A stretch of 64,000 nucleotides of DNA, taken from positions 41,938-105,937 of the forward strand of contig CAVSBW010000006.1 of NCBI GenBank assembly GCA_963726295.1, read 5' to 3'. The notes under the pieces were generated by a model that was not told the DNA's origin, made no database searches, and saw only the letters and a list, made by a program, of their open reading frames with translations. A program made the position numbers and the translations under genes. Positions 51,243 through 59,830 of this stretch are shown in pieces (positions within the stretch are counted from its first letter, which is position 1; the number at the start of each line of letters is the position of its first letter). Source of the stretch: DASSQJ01 sp963726295. Lineage in GTDB: Bacteria; Actinomycetota; Actinomycetes; Actinomycetales; Dermatophilaceae.

Positions 51243-51334
51243 GGAGTCAGGAGGATTTCGTCGAGTCAGGACGCAGCATCATCCTGAGTCGGCGGGAACC
51301 TCATGAGTGGGCGAAGTCCGTCGTGATTCCACGG
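51243..51334 (+). repeat. Dispersed palindromic repeat family 1, copy B
   Basis: The first 31 bp (51243-51273) match the reverse complement of 52427-52457 at 30 positions. Inner hairpin arms 51262-51271 and 51282-51291 pair at 9 of 10 positions around a 10-nt loop. The right half degenerates toward CGAAGTCC...TTCCACGG. A C-rich tract (about 51176-51242) abuts the left edge. It lies 77 bp before the AbiEi/DUF559-like gene. Confidence 0.8.
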
Positions 51335-51410
51335 ATGAGCGTCGCGGCCGGAGGCTCGGGGCTGTGGACAACTGCCCGGGCGACGCCGGCGAGTCGGCGA
51401 TCCTCGAGGC

Positions 51411-52370
51411 GTGCTCGGTCCCGCTGCCCCCGTGCCCTTCGACCCGACCCTGCTGCGTCGTGGCCGAGACCTGAGGCTGGGCGGCATCGAGCCCGCGCGC
51501 GACGAGCGGTGGCGGCACATCCGGCACGGCATGTGGATCCCCGAGTCCAGGTGGTCGACGCTCACGCCGGAGCAGCGGCACGCGGCCCTCGTCCACGCCA
51601 CCTCGGCCTGCCTCGGACGCGAGGATGCCGTGTTCGCGCTCGCGTCCGCCGCTGCGGTGTGGGGTCTCCCTCGCATCGAGCCGTGGCCGGACGCCGTGCA
51701 CGTCCTGGTGGACGACACGGGGCGCGGCCGGGGGTCCTCGCTGGTGCGTCCGCACGTGGGCCGGCCCCACGAGGGTGTGGCCCGACTCGGCATGCGGGTC
51801 ACGCCGCCGGCACGCACCGTGGTCGACCTGGGGCGCACGGGCTCCCTGGCGTCGGCGGTCGCGGCGGCCGACCACGCCCTGCGGCACGGCCTGTGCTCGC
51901 TGGAGCAGCTGCGGGGGGAGTGCGACCAGGTTCCTGCTCGGGTCCGGGGCCGGCGGATGGCGAGGCTGGCGGTGGCGCTCGCGGACGCGCGCTCGATGTC
52001 GCCCGGTGAGAGCCTGTCGCGGGTCCAGATGTTCCTGCTCGACCTCCCCCGGCCGCGGCTCCAGGAGCAGGTCTGCGACGAGCAGGGCAGCATCGGCGTC
52101 GTCGACTTCGGGCGGGACGGCGTGGTCGGGGAGTTCGACGGGAAGGTCAAGTACGGCGTCCCGGACGGCGAGGACCCCCGTACGGCGTCCGAGGTCCTGT
52201 GGAGGGAGAAGCGGCGTGAGGACCGGCTGCGCCGACGCCGACGCGTCGCCCGCTGGGTCTGGGCGGAGGCCCTGGACCGCCGACGGCTGGCCACGGTGCT
52301 CGCGGAGGCGGGTATCCATCCGCAGCCGGCCAACACCTGGTTCCGCGACGCCGATCCGTGGGTCACCTGA
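51411..52370 (+). CDS. AbiEi/DUF559-like protein with possible VSR-type nuclease C-terminus
   Basis: 319 aa from GTG 51411 (GTG 51432 possible). The N-terminal ~150 residues resemble the winged-helix and following domain of actinobacterial AbiEi-antitoxin-like proteins (RHGMWIPESRW, ALASAAAVWGLPR, TPPARTVVDLGRTG). The C-terminal ~120 residues have SPGESLSRV, then GVVDFGRDGVVGEFDGKVKYG and WREKRREDRLRRRRRVARWVW, the D...ExD...K arrangement of DUF559/VSR-like endonucleases. No toxin gene is adjacent. Such proteins occur as multiple paralogues in actinobacteria and their role is unknown. It stands alone between mirror-image copies of a palindromic repeat. Confidence 0.75.
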   Translation: MLGPAAPVPFDPTLLRRGRDLRLGGIEPARDERWRHIRHGMWIPESRWSTLTPEQRHAALVHATSACLGREDAVFALASAAAVWGLPRIEPWPDAVHVLVDDTGRGRGSSLVRPHVGRPHEGVARLGMRVTPPARTVVDLGRTGSLASAVAAADHALRHGLCSLEQLRGECDQVPARVRGRRMARLAVALADARSMSPGESLSRVQMFLLDLPRPRLQEQVCDEQGSIGVVDFGRDGVVGEFDGKVKYGVPDGEDPRTASEVLWREKRREDRLRRRRRVARWVWAEALDRRRLATVLAEAGIHPQPANTWFRDADPWVT

Positions 52371-52390
52371 CCGCGGGCCGGGTCCATCCC

Positions 52391-52461
52391 CACCCAGGAC
52401 TTCCTCGTCGAGTCAGCAGGACACAACGTCCTGACTCGACGAAGTCCTCCTGACTCCGCGG
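52391..52461 (-). repeat. Dispersed palindromic repeat family 1, copy C
   Basis: Long imperfect hairpin: left arm 52396-52422 and right arm 52428-52448 around ACAAC, differing only by two inserted dinucleotides (CT and CA) and one flanking step. The right part extends to CTCCGCGG (52461). On the minus strand it starts GGAGTCAGGAGGA like copies A and B. A C-rich tract (minus strand, 52462-52499) abuts its conserved edge. It sits 20 bp after the AbiEi/DUF559-like gene and 38 bp after the end of the AlkD-like gene. Confidence 0.82.
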
Positions 52462-52499
52462 AAGGAGGGGGAGCGGGGCAAGTGGGCGGAGGGCGGGGG

Positions 52500-53222
52500 T
52501 CAGAGGTGCTTGAGGGCCTCGCGCCGGGAGAGGCCGGCCATCCTCGGCTCCCTCGAGGCGACGTACCGGCGCACCCAGTCGGGGTCGGTCCGTGCGTGCT
52601 GGCGCAGTGCCCACCCCACCGCCTTGCGCACGAAGAACTCGCGGCCGTAGGGGCTGTCCTCGAGGTTGGCGTCGAGCACATCCTCGAGGAGGGCGGTGTC
52701 GGTGGCCTCGCGGTGGCCCAGCTGCGAGAGCACCGCCGCGCGCCGCAGCCACAGGTCGTCGGCACGAGCCCAGGACCGGATGACCGGCGTGGCGTCCTCC
52801 CGGTGCGACAGGAGGACCAGGCCGACGCGCTCCCCGGCCACCGGGTCGACGACGTCCCACCAGGCACCGGTGACCACGAGGTGCTCGTAGAGGTCGAGGG
52901 CGTCGACGTCCTGCCAGTCGCGCGCCACCCGGTGCCGGGTCAGCGCGATCGCGGCGTACCGCTCCTCCCGGAACCGGGCGTCGTCCCACAGCGTCCGGAC
53001 CGCCGCCTCCCACTCCTCCCGCGTCCCGGGGACGAGCCGGGCGTCGCCGAGCACCGGCCGCAGCACCCGTTTCAGCTCGGGCGCGGTGATGCCGCGATAC
53101 GGCATCGCCGACTTCATGTAGGCCTGCTGCGCGATGGCACGCTCGGGGTCACCGGCGTCCGCGAGCGCGGCACGGACGGCGTCCACGAGGCGCGCAGCCG
53201 TCAGGTCTTCGTCTTCCGGCAT
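52500..53222 (-). CDS. DNA alkylation repair protein (AlkD-like HEAT repeat)
   Basis: 240 aa from ATG 53222. Helical HEAT-repeat protein: AQQAYMKSAMPYRGITAPELK at the start, WDDARFREERYAAIAL, WWDVVDPVAG, RSWARADDLWLRRAAVLSQ and FFVRKAVGWALRQHARTDP near the end, all typical of the AlkD family, whose members excise N3- and N7-alkylated purines without base flipping. Starts 19 bp after the end of the acyl-CoA hydrolase-type gene on the same strand. Repeat copy C lies just past its stop. Confidence 0.92.
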   Translation of the reverse strand: MPEDEDLTAARLVDAVRAALADAGDPERAIAQQAYMKSAMPYRGITAPELKRVLRPVLGDARLVPGTREEWEAAVRTLWDDARFREERYAAIALTRHRVARDWQDVDALDLYEHLVVTGAWWDVVDPVAGERVGLVLLSHREDATPVIRSWARADDLWLRRAAVLSQLGHREATDTALLEDVLDANLEDSPYGREFFVRKAVGWALRQHARTDPDWVRRYVASREPRMAGLSRREALKHL

Positions 53223-53241
53223 GGTCGGGATCCCCTGTCGC

Positions 53242-54468
53242 TCAGGCGAGCCCGAGCGCCCGGGCCTCCTCCCACAGCTCCTCGCGGACGTCGGGGTGCG
53301 CGGCGTCGCGGATGATGTGCCGGCACTGCGCCTGCTGGTCGTACCCCCACAGCTCGGCGACACCGTTCTCGGTGACGATCGCGCTCTGCTGGAACGAGGT
53401 GACCGGCTCGTCGACGAGCGGGACCACCGTCGACACGTCGGCCTTGGGGTGCCACGAGCGCAGCGCGATGAACGACTGGCCGCCCCCTGAGTGGAGCGCC
53501 CCGACGATGAAGTCGGTCTGCCCGCCGAAGCCGGAGTAGATGCGCGCGTCGATCCGCGAGGCGTTGGCCTGCCCGAAGAGATCCACCTCGAGCGCGGTGT
53601 TGACCGACGTCATGAACCGCTGCTGGGCGATGAGCGCGGGGTCGTTCGTGTGCTCGGTGCGCATCATCCGCACCCGGTGGTTGCCGTCGAGCCAGTCGTA
53701 GAGATCCTGCGACCCGAAGAGGAAGGACGCCGTCAGCGGGTGGTCGGGCTCGAGCGCGCCGACCCGGTCGAGGGCGAGCACGCCGTCGGAGAACATCTCG
53801 GTCCAGATGCGCAGCCCCCGCCGGCCGGTCAGGGCGTTCAGCGTGGCGTCCGGCACGGCGCCGATGCCCATCTGCAGGGTCGCGCCGTCGGACACCCGGC
53901 TGGCGACCCGTTCACCGATGGCCCGGCTGTCGTCGTCGGGCGGCCGCGGTTCGTGGCTCGCCAGCGGGCTGGACACCTCGACCGCCATGTCGACCGCCTC
54001 CACCGGCACCTGGGCGTCGCCGTAGGTGTACGGCATCTGGTCGTTGACGACGGCGATGACCCGTCCGGAGCGCTGCCGGCAGCCCTCGATGGCCGCGGGC
54101 AGGACGTTGACCTCGACGCCGAGGGAGAACATCCCGTCGCGCGCCGGGGCGCAGTGCACGACGACGACGTCGGCGGGAAGTCGGCGCTGGAGGAGGACGG
54201 GGACGAGGGAGAGCCGGCTCGGCACGTACGAGAGGTTCGAGTGGTGGCGCATCCCGCCCCCGACGAAGCACGTCTCGGCGGTCACCCCCTCACGGTCGGG
54301 GATGCCGGGCGGCGCGTTGAGCGCGTGGAGGACGTAGGTGTCCTTGTTCTCGTCGAGGGCCTTCACCGCGTCCCACGGCACGGCCATGTTGCCCGAGACG
54401 ACCACCCGGGGTCGGCCCGGCATGGAGGCGAAGTGTCGACCCAGCTGTTCGAGGCTCACGGTCCGCAT
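53242..54468 (-). CDS. Acetyl-CoA hydrolase/transferase family protein
   Basis: 408 aa. Class I CoA-transferase fold: VVVSGNMAVPWDAVKAL, TYVLHALNAPPG, ADVVVVHCAPARDGMFSLG, IAVVNDQMPYTYGD, and a C-terminal domain with QMGIGAVPDATL, IWTEMFSDGV and GFGGQTDFIVGALHSGGGQSF. The GFGGQxDF and SDG motifs place it with acetyl-CoA hydrolases and 4-hydroxybutyrate/acetate CoA-transferases. It would move CoA between short acyl groups and acetate. Exact substrate unknown. Confidence 0.9.
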   Translation of the reverse strand: MRTVSLEQLGRHFASMPGRPRVVVSGNMAVPWDAVKALDENKDTYVLHALNAPPGIPDREGVTAETCFVGGGMRHHSNLSYVPSRLSLVPVLLQRRLPADVVVVHCAPARDGMFSLGVEVNVLPAAIEGCRQRSGRVIAVVNDQMPYTYGDAQVPVEAVDMAVEVSSPLASHEPRPPDDDSRAIGERVASRVSDGATLQMGIGAVPDATLNALTGRRGLRIWTEMFSDGVLALDRVGALEPDHPLTASFLFGSQDLYDWLDGNHRVRMMRTEHTNDPALIAQQRFMTSVNTALEVDLFGQANASRIDARIYSGFGGQTDFIVGALHSGGGQSFIALRSWHPKADVSTVVPLVDEPVTSFQQSAIVTENGVAELWGYDQQAQCRHIIRDAAHPDVREELWEEARALGLA

Positions 54469-54532
54469 GCCCCCATCATGGCGTGGGCTCGTGCCGGGTT
54501 CATCCGAGGCCGGTCTGACCTACCGTGGAGGC

Positions 54533-54808
54533 ATGTGCCGCAACATCCGCCAGCTCCACAACTTCGAGCCCCCGGCCACCGGTGACGAGGTGCGTGCCGC
54601 CGCGTTGCAGTACGTGCGCAAGGTGAGCGGCTCGACGCGTCCGTCCCAGGCCAACGCGGAGGCCTTCGAGCGGGCGGTCGACGAGGTCGCCGAGGCCACG
54701 CGGCGGCTGCTCGACGAGCTCGTCACGTCGGCGCCCCGGAAGGACCGCGAGGTGGAGACGGCCAGGGCGCGCGCCCGCGCCGCGGAGCGCTACGGCCGGG
54801 GCGCCTGA
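54533..54808 (+). CDS. DUF2277 family protein
   Basis: 91 aa from ATG 54533. MCRNIRQLHNFEPPATGDEVRAAALQYVRKVSG is the invariant start of the DUF2277 family, followed by a helical segment and a basic tail with KDREVETARARARAAERYG. Small cytosolic helical protein of unknown function, widespread in actinobacteria. Divergent from the acetyl-CoA hydrolase family gene. Confidence 0.92.
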   Translation: MCRNIRQLHNFEPPATGDEVRAAALQYVRKVSGSTRPSQANAEAFERAVDEVAEATRRLLDELVTSAPRKDREVETARARARAAERYGRGA

Positions 54809-55320
54809 CCGGTCGCGTCCGCGCGGGTCGGTCGCGCCCGGCATCGCCGCAGGTCGGGCCGCGCGCCCGGTGCACCGGGGGTGTCGGTGAGACGTCCGGG
54901 AGGTGTCCGAGGGGTGCACTACGGCCCAGTAGGGGGCCGCGTCAACCCCCCGACCGCGTCCGGGCCGTCCCCGACCCTGTGGACTGCAACACGCCCGAAA
55001 CTTTCTCCGGTGCACATCCAGTGGACGGTTTCCGTGCAGGTCAGAGGCTTGCTGGGAATCTGCACAGAGAATCGTCCACAGGGTTCTCCACGGACGGTGC
55101 ACAACGTGGACCGGCGTTTTCCCCATGTTGTCCACACGACATCAACAGCCGAACGGCCGATGTGCACGGATCGGCTTGGCCCCCGGGTGGCTCGGTGCCT
55201 ACCGTGACTCGGCGGACCGGGTTGTCAGTGGTCTCTGGTGGTCTGGTGACCACGGCGAGACGGCCCGGGCCAGGGCCGCACCAGCCGGCCCGGATCGGTC
55301 GACGTCAGGGGTAGAGCACG
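54809..55320. promoter_or_regulatory. dnaB upstream region with DnaA-box-like 9-mers
   Basis: 512 bp without a gene. The central part (about 54975-55165) is less GC-rich and holds a perfect TTGTCCACA (55128-55136), TCGTCCACA (55072-55080, one mismatch) and, on the minus strand, CAGTCCACA (about 54978-54986, two mismatches), plus weaker TCCAC-type sites. TTGTCCACA is the high-GC actinobacterial DnaA box. This suits DnaA control of dnaB or a DnaA-titrating site. No dnaA, dnaN or clear AT-rich unwinding region is present. Confidence 0.5.
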
Positions 55321-56694
<1,374 letters not shown>

Positions 56695-56702
56695 GGCGGG
56701 CG

Positions 56703-57227
56703 TCACCCACCAGCCGGAGCGCGCGGCTCCGGCCCACGTCGGTGGAGGGCCTTGTGCCGCAGGGATGCGGCGACCGCGCGGAGGGCCGCTCCGAGCCGGG
56801 GTGCGGTGACCACGCCGAGCTGCAGCATCGAGGTGAGGTCGTCCCGCGTCGCCCGGTGCTCCACGATCCGCTCGTCCCGGAGGCGGAACCAGTGCGTCTG
56901 CTCGGCGCGGAACGTCCGGCCGGTGGGCGGCAGGACGCCGTTCAGCCGACCGAGGCTCGTGCCCGTCGAGAGGACGCGGGCCACGACGAGGTCGCCCTCG
57001 GACACGAGCGCCTCGATGCTCATCGACAGGTCGGGGAACTGCGCCAACAGCCAGTCCATGGACGCCCGCATCGTCTCGGGTCCGTCGACCCGCCCGGGTT
57101 CGTGGTCGGAGAACGGGGCGTGTGCGTGCTCGGTGAACACCGGGGCGATCAGCTCATCGCACAGCGAGCGGTCGCGCCCGTTCCACATCTCCTCGATCCA
57201 GAGTCGGACCGTGTCGGCCGCGCTCAC
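56703..57227 (-). CDS. SnoaL-like polyketide cyclase / ester cyclase family protein
   Basis: 174 aa from GTG 57227, overlapping the stop of the SRPBCC gene by GTGA. NTF2-like fold: VRLWIEEMWNGRDRSLCDELIAP, TMRASMDWLLAQFPDLSMSIEALVSEGDLVVARV and WFRLRDERIVEHRATRDDL, as in ester-cyclase-type SnoaL proteins. The C-terminal 40 residues are a basic extension. No catalytic role can be assigned. Convergent with dnaB, 8 bp between stops. Confidence 0.83.
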   Translation of the reverse strand: MSAADTVRLWIEEMWNGRDRSLCDELIAPVFTEHAHAPFSDHEPGRVDGPETMRASMDWLLAQFPDLSMSIEALVSEGDLVVARVLSTGTSLGRLNGVLPPTGRTFRAEQTHWFRLRDERIVEHRATRDDLTSMLQLGVVTAPRLGAALRAVAASLRHKALHRRGPEPRAPAGG

Positions 57228-57702
57228 GGCCGGGCCGTCCCCACAGTGTCGGTCGGCTGGTCCGGTTCCTCGAGGCGCTGCTTGAGGCGGGCCAGGTTGC
57301 GGGGAACGTCCCCGCCGGCGCCCTGCCCGGCGAGGAGGCTGATCGCCCTCCCGATGCCGTGGCCCTCGAACCGGATGCCGTAGTCGACCGCGGTGTGCGC
57401 GCCGCCTCCGGTCGGCGCGAACGTCATCGTCACGTGCGCCCGCACCGGGCCCTCTGTGCCGCGCAGGGCCCACCTGCGGCCGGGCTCGCACTCGGTCACC
57501 TCCCACCGGATGGTGCGCGTGCCGCCCGGAACCCGGCGAAGCTCCGTCCCGCGCATGCCGACCGCCGGGGCACCGGCCGGTTCGGCCCGTGCGGCCTCGA
57601 CCTCGGGCTGCCACTCGGGGAGGCGCGCCGCGTCCGCGACGTAGTCGAAGACTCTCGGGCCGGGCGGGCGATCTCCACGTGCGCTTCGACGGTCCTGGAC
57701 AC
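57224..57702 (-). pseudogene. SRPBCC (START/polyketide cyclase-like) gene with a 1-nt frameshift
   Basis: The family start VSRTVEAHVEIARPAR reads from GTG 57702, but the continuation FDYVADAARLPEWQPEVEAA is in the next frame, joining to MRGTELRRVPGGTRTIRWEV and on to the stop at 57224. The break is near 57650-57654, where one base (a C on the plus strand, in GACTCTCGG) appears missing; the span is one nt short of a multiple of three. Either a genuine recent pseudogene or a sequencing error. The intact product would be ~159 aa, with a hydrophobic-ligand fold. It faces the TetR gene. Confidence 0.75.
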
Positions 57703-57721
57703 GGCATCCACCTCGGTCGGT

Positions 57722-57757
57722 GTCGGGGCCACCCCGACTATTGATGCCAGTAGCATT
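57722..57757. promoter_or_regulatory. Candidate TetR operators between tetR and the SRPBCC gene
   Basis: Perfect dyad GTCGGGG-CCA-CCCCGAC (57722-57738) and, directly next to it, GATGC-CAGTA-GCATT (57743-57757, 4 of 5 bases symmetrical), all within the 62-bp divergent gap. Either could be the operator of the adjacent TetR regulator. The gap is so short that binding would affect both directions. Confidence 0.45.
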
Positions 57758-57764
57758 CTCCTCA

Positions 57765-58430
57765 ATGGCGACGATGGCAAGACGCGGCTACGACTCCCCG
57801 GTGCGGCGGGCGAAGGCGGCTGCCACGCGTGCGCGTGTCGTCGAGGCGGCCGAGCGGCTCTTCGTCGAGCGGGGGTATGCCGGAGCGACGGTTCCCGGCA
57901 TCGCGGCGGAGGCCGGCGTCGCGGTCGAGACGGTGTACCGCTCCGCCACCGGCAAGGCGGGCCTGCTGGCCGACGCGGTGCGCTCGGCGGTGGCGGGTGG
58001 GTCGGAACGGTCCGACGTCCCGGTGGCCCAGCGGCCCGCCATCCGCAGGATCGCCGACGAGACCGACCCGGTCCGCCAGCTGGAGCTGTACGCCCGGACC
58101 CAGCCCGGCATCTGGTCGCGGGTCGGCCCGCTCCTGCGGGTCCTGGATGCCGCCGCCACCAGCGACCAGAGTCTGGCCGAGCTGCGCCGCCGGCTCGCGG
58201 AGGAGCGCCGCCACGGGTTGCGGGCGGGCCTGGCCCACCTCCTCGACCAGCGAGGGGTGCTGCGTGAGGGGCTCGATGCCGAGCGCGCGGGTGACATCGT
58301 CTACGCGGTGTGCGACCGCGCGAACTACGAGGCGCTGGTGGGCGAGTGCGGCTGGACCGACGAGGAGTACCGGACCTGGCTGGCCCAGACCCTGGTGGCC
58401 GCGCTGCTCCGCGGAGGGGAGCGCTCGTGA
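57765..58430 (+). CDS. TetR family transcriptional regulator
   Basis: 221 aa from ATG 57765 (ATG 57774 possible). N-terminal helix-turn-helix: RARVVEAAERLFVERGYAGA, IAAEAGVAVETVYRSATGKA (about 45-65). The C-terminal helical ligand domain includes YARTQPGIWSRVGPLLRVLDAAA, as in many actinobacterial TetR proteins. It probably represses the divergent SRPBCC/SnoaL pair and itself. Its stop overlaps the start of the Imm5-like gene (GTGA), so those two are translationally coupled. Confidence 0.92.
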   Translation: MATMARRGYDSPVRRAKAAATRARVVEAAERLFVERGYAGATVPGIAAEAGVAVETVYRSATGKAGLLADAVRSAVAGGSERSDVPVAQRPAIRRIADETDPVRQLELYARTQPGIWSRVGPLLRVLDAAATSDQSLAELRRRLAEERRHGLRAGLAHLLDQRGVLREGLDAERAGDIVYAVCDRANYEALVGECGWTDEEYRTWLAQTLVAALLRGGERS

Positions 58431-58942
58431 TCCTGCCCGAGGTGCGCGACCCCCGGTTGGTCACCATCCGTCGGGGTGGCAGCCTCACCGATGTCGACCA
58501 CCACCTCCTCGCGCTCTGGGCGGCCGACTGCGCGGAGCACGTCCTCCGGCTCTTCGAGGCCGCTCGACCCGACGACCCCAGAGCGCGCGAGGCCATCGAG
58601 GCCGCCCGGGCGTGGACCCGAGGTGAGCTGCGGATGATGCGGGCCCGAGCCGCCGGCGGCCACGCGATGGGGGCCGCCCGCGACCTGCGCGGCGCCGCCC
58701 GGTTCGCGGCCTACGCCGCCGGCCAGGCGGGTGCGGTGGCGCACGTCGCCGCCCACGAGCTCGGCGCGGCCGCCTACGCCGTCAGGGCCGCTCGGGCGCA
58801 GGCACCCGCTGCCCTGGCCGCGGAGGCCGGCCGCGCCGAGTGCCGCTGGCAGCGTGACCGGCTCCCGGCCGCCATCCGCGACCTGGTGCTGGACGACCAG
58901 CGGCTGCGCAACGACATCTGCTGGCACGCCTTCGACTGCTGA
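58427..58942 (+). CDS. Putative immunity protein, Imm5-like
   Basis: 171 aa from GTG 58427 within the TetR stop (GTGA). All-helical and Ala-rich, with DVDHHLLALWAADCAEHVLRLFEAARPDDPRAREAIEAARAW at the start, a middle HAMGAARDLRGAARFAAYAAGQAGAVAHVAAHELGAAAYAV and a terminal LVLDDQRLRNDICW. This pattern matches actinobacterial proteins labelled putative immunity protein (Imm5-like). No polymorphic toxin is adjacent, so the immunity role is doubtful and rests on family naming. Co-translation with TetR is firm. Confidence 0.65.
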   Translation: MILPEVRDPRLVTIRRGGSLTDVDHHLLALWAADCAEHVLRLFEAARPDDPRAREAIEAARAWTRGELRMMRARAAGGHAMGAARDLRGAARFAAYAAGQAGAVAHVAAHELGAAAYAVRAARAQAPAALAAEAGRAECRWQRDRLPAAIRDLVLDDQRLRNDICWHAFDC

Positions 58943-58981
58943 GCGGGCGGCCGGTCGAGGCGTGGTGGCTAGGGTGCGACC

Positions 58982-59446
58982 GTGAGCCGCGACCGCACCG
59001 GATGGGCCTTCGTCGCCATGCAGGTGGTGCTGCTCGTCGCCCTCGTCCTCGTGCCGTCCGGCACCGCTTGGCCGATGCCCGGGTGGCTGGCCGTCGTCCG
59101 GCTGGTGCTGGTGGTGGCCGGGCTGCTGGTCGTCGTCGCCGCCGCCCTGAACCTCGGGCGCTCCCTCACCCCGACCCCGGTGCCCAACGACGGTGGCCTA
59201 CGCACCGATGGCCTCTACCGGTTCGTCCGGCACCCGATCTACAGCGGGGTGCTCCTCGCTGTCGTCGGCCTCACCGTGGGGACACGCCAGTGGTGGGGTC
59301 TGGCCCTCGGCCTGGTCACCATCGCGTTCTTCTCCGCCAAGGCCCGCTGGGAGGAGGCTCGGCTGGCCGAGGCCTACCCCGGCTACACCGAGTACGCCGC
59401 CGACACCCCGCGCTTCGTGCCGTTCACGCGGCCGCGCCGGTCCTGA
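58982..59446 (+). CDS. Isoprenylcysteine carboxylmethyltransferase-family membrane protein
   Basis: 154 aa from GTG 58982. Three to four membrane segments, then the conserved cofactor region GGLRTDGLYRFVRHPIYSGVLL and KARWEEARLAEAYPGYTEYAADTPRFVPF, typical of the ICMT/PEMT-like membrane methyltransferase fold (S-adenosylmethionine site RHP...EE). Bacterial members methylate unknown small or lipid substrates. Transcribed with, or just after, the TetR/Imm5-like pair (39 bp gap). Confidence 0.86.
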   Translation: MSRDRTGWAFVAMQVVLLVALVLVPSGTAWPMPGWLAVVRLVLVVAGLLVVVAAALNLGRSLTPTPVPNDGGLRTDGLYRFVRHPIYSGVLLAVVGLTVGTRQWWGLALGLVTIAFFSAKARWEEARLAEAYPGYTEYAADTPRFVPFTRPRRS

Positions 59447-59505
59447 CCGCGCCTCGGCTGACGGGCGGCCGCGCGGCCGGGTCGTGGCCCACGCGGCCCG
59501 AGCGA

Positions 59506-59579
59506 CCGGAAGCTTCACCGACGGACCGTTTCTGAAGCGGTCGCTCGGTGAAGGTTCCGGCATCCGGAGAGAAGGTGCC
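59506..59579 (-). repeat. Dispersed palindromic repeat family 2, copy 2
   Basis: 74 bp; its reverse complement matches 19015-19089 (22-bp identical core and 36 of the first 40 bases). Arms CCGGAAGCTTCACC (59506-59519) and GGTGAAGGTTCCGG (59547-59560) pair at 13 of 14 positions, with an inner GACCG/CGGTC stem. It lies between two convergent genes and may act as a two-way terminator. Confidence 0.75.
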
Positions 59580-59593
59580 GGCGGGGGGCGGGG

Positions 59594-59830
59594 TCAGCCC
59601 TCCGGCAGCGCGGCGAACGCCTTCGTCGTCGAGCGGTACCAGCCGAGCCCCTTCACGGGGTTGCGCCAGCGGCCCTTCATGTCCCGGTGGGCCGGCTCGT
59701 GCGCCGTGTCGCCGCCCTCCACGGCCTCGCGCAGGTGGGCGTCCTGGGCCTTGATCACGTCGTCCGCGGTCTCGCCGCGCAGCTCGAGGTCACAGGGGCC
59801 GCCGAGCTGGCGGCACGTCATCGTCTTCAT
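59594..59830 (-). CDS. DUF1059-like small protein
   Basis: 78 aa from ATG 59830, overlapping the sigma factor stop by ATGA. MKTMTCRQLGGPCDLELRGETADDVIKAQDAHLRE is the DUF1059 pattern (two Cys near the start, then a helix). The C-terminal half KGRWRNPVKGLGWYRSTTKAFAALPEG is an addition not usual in the family. Function unknown. Tight coupling to the ECF sigma gene suggests a role in the same response. Confidence 0.75.
   Translation of the reverse strand: MKTMTCRQLGGPCDLELRGETADDVIKAQDAHLREAVEGGDTAHEPAHRDMKGRWRNPVKGLGWYRSTTKAFAALPEG

Noticed and set aside
51243..52461. Insertion sequence with terminal inverted repeats
   Set aside because: The enclosed gene is not a transposase, no target-site duplication was recognised, and the repeat also occurs at 5758-5844 without the gene.
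54809..55320. Chromosomal origin oriC
   Set aside because: Too few good DnaA boxes, no AT-rich unwinding stretch and no dnaA/dnaN/rnpA-rpmH genes. Kept only as a possible DnaA-regulated or titrating region.
58427..58942. Toxin-antitoxin or contact-dependent toxin/immunity locus
   Set aside because: Only the putative immunity gene is present. The neighbours are TetR and a methyltransferase-like protein, with no toxin or secretion gene.
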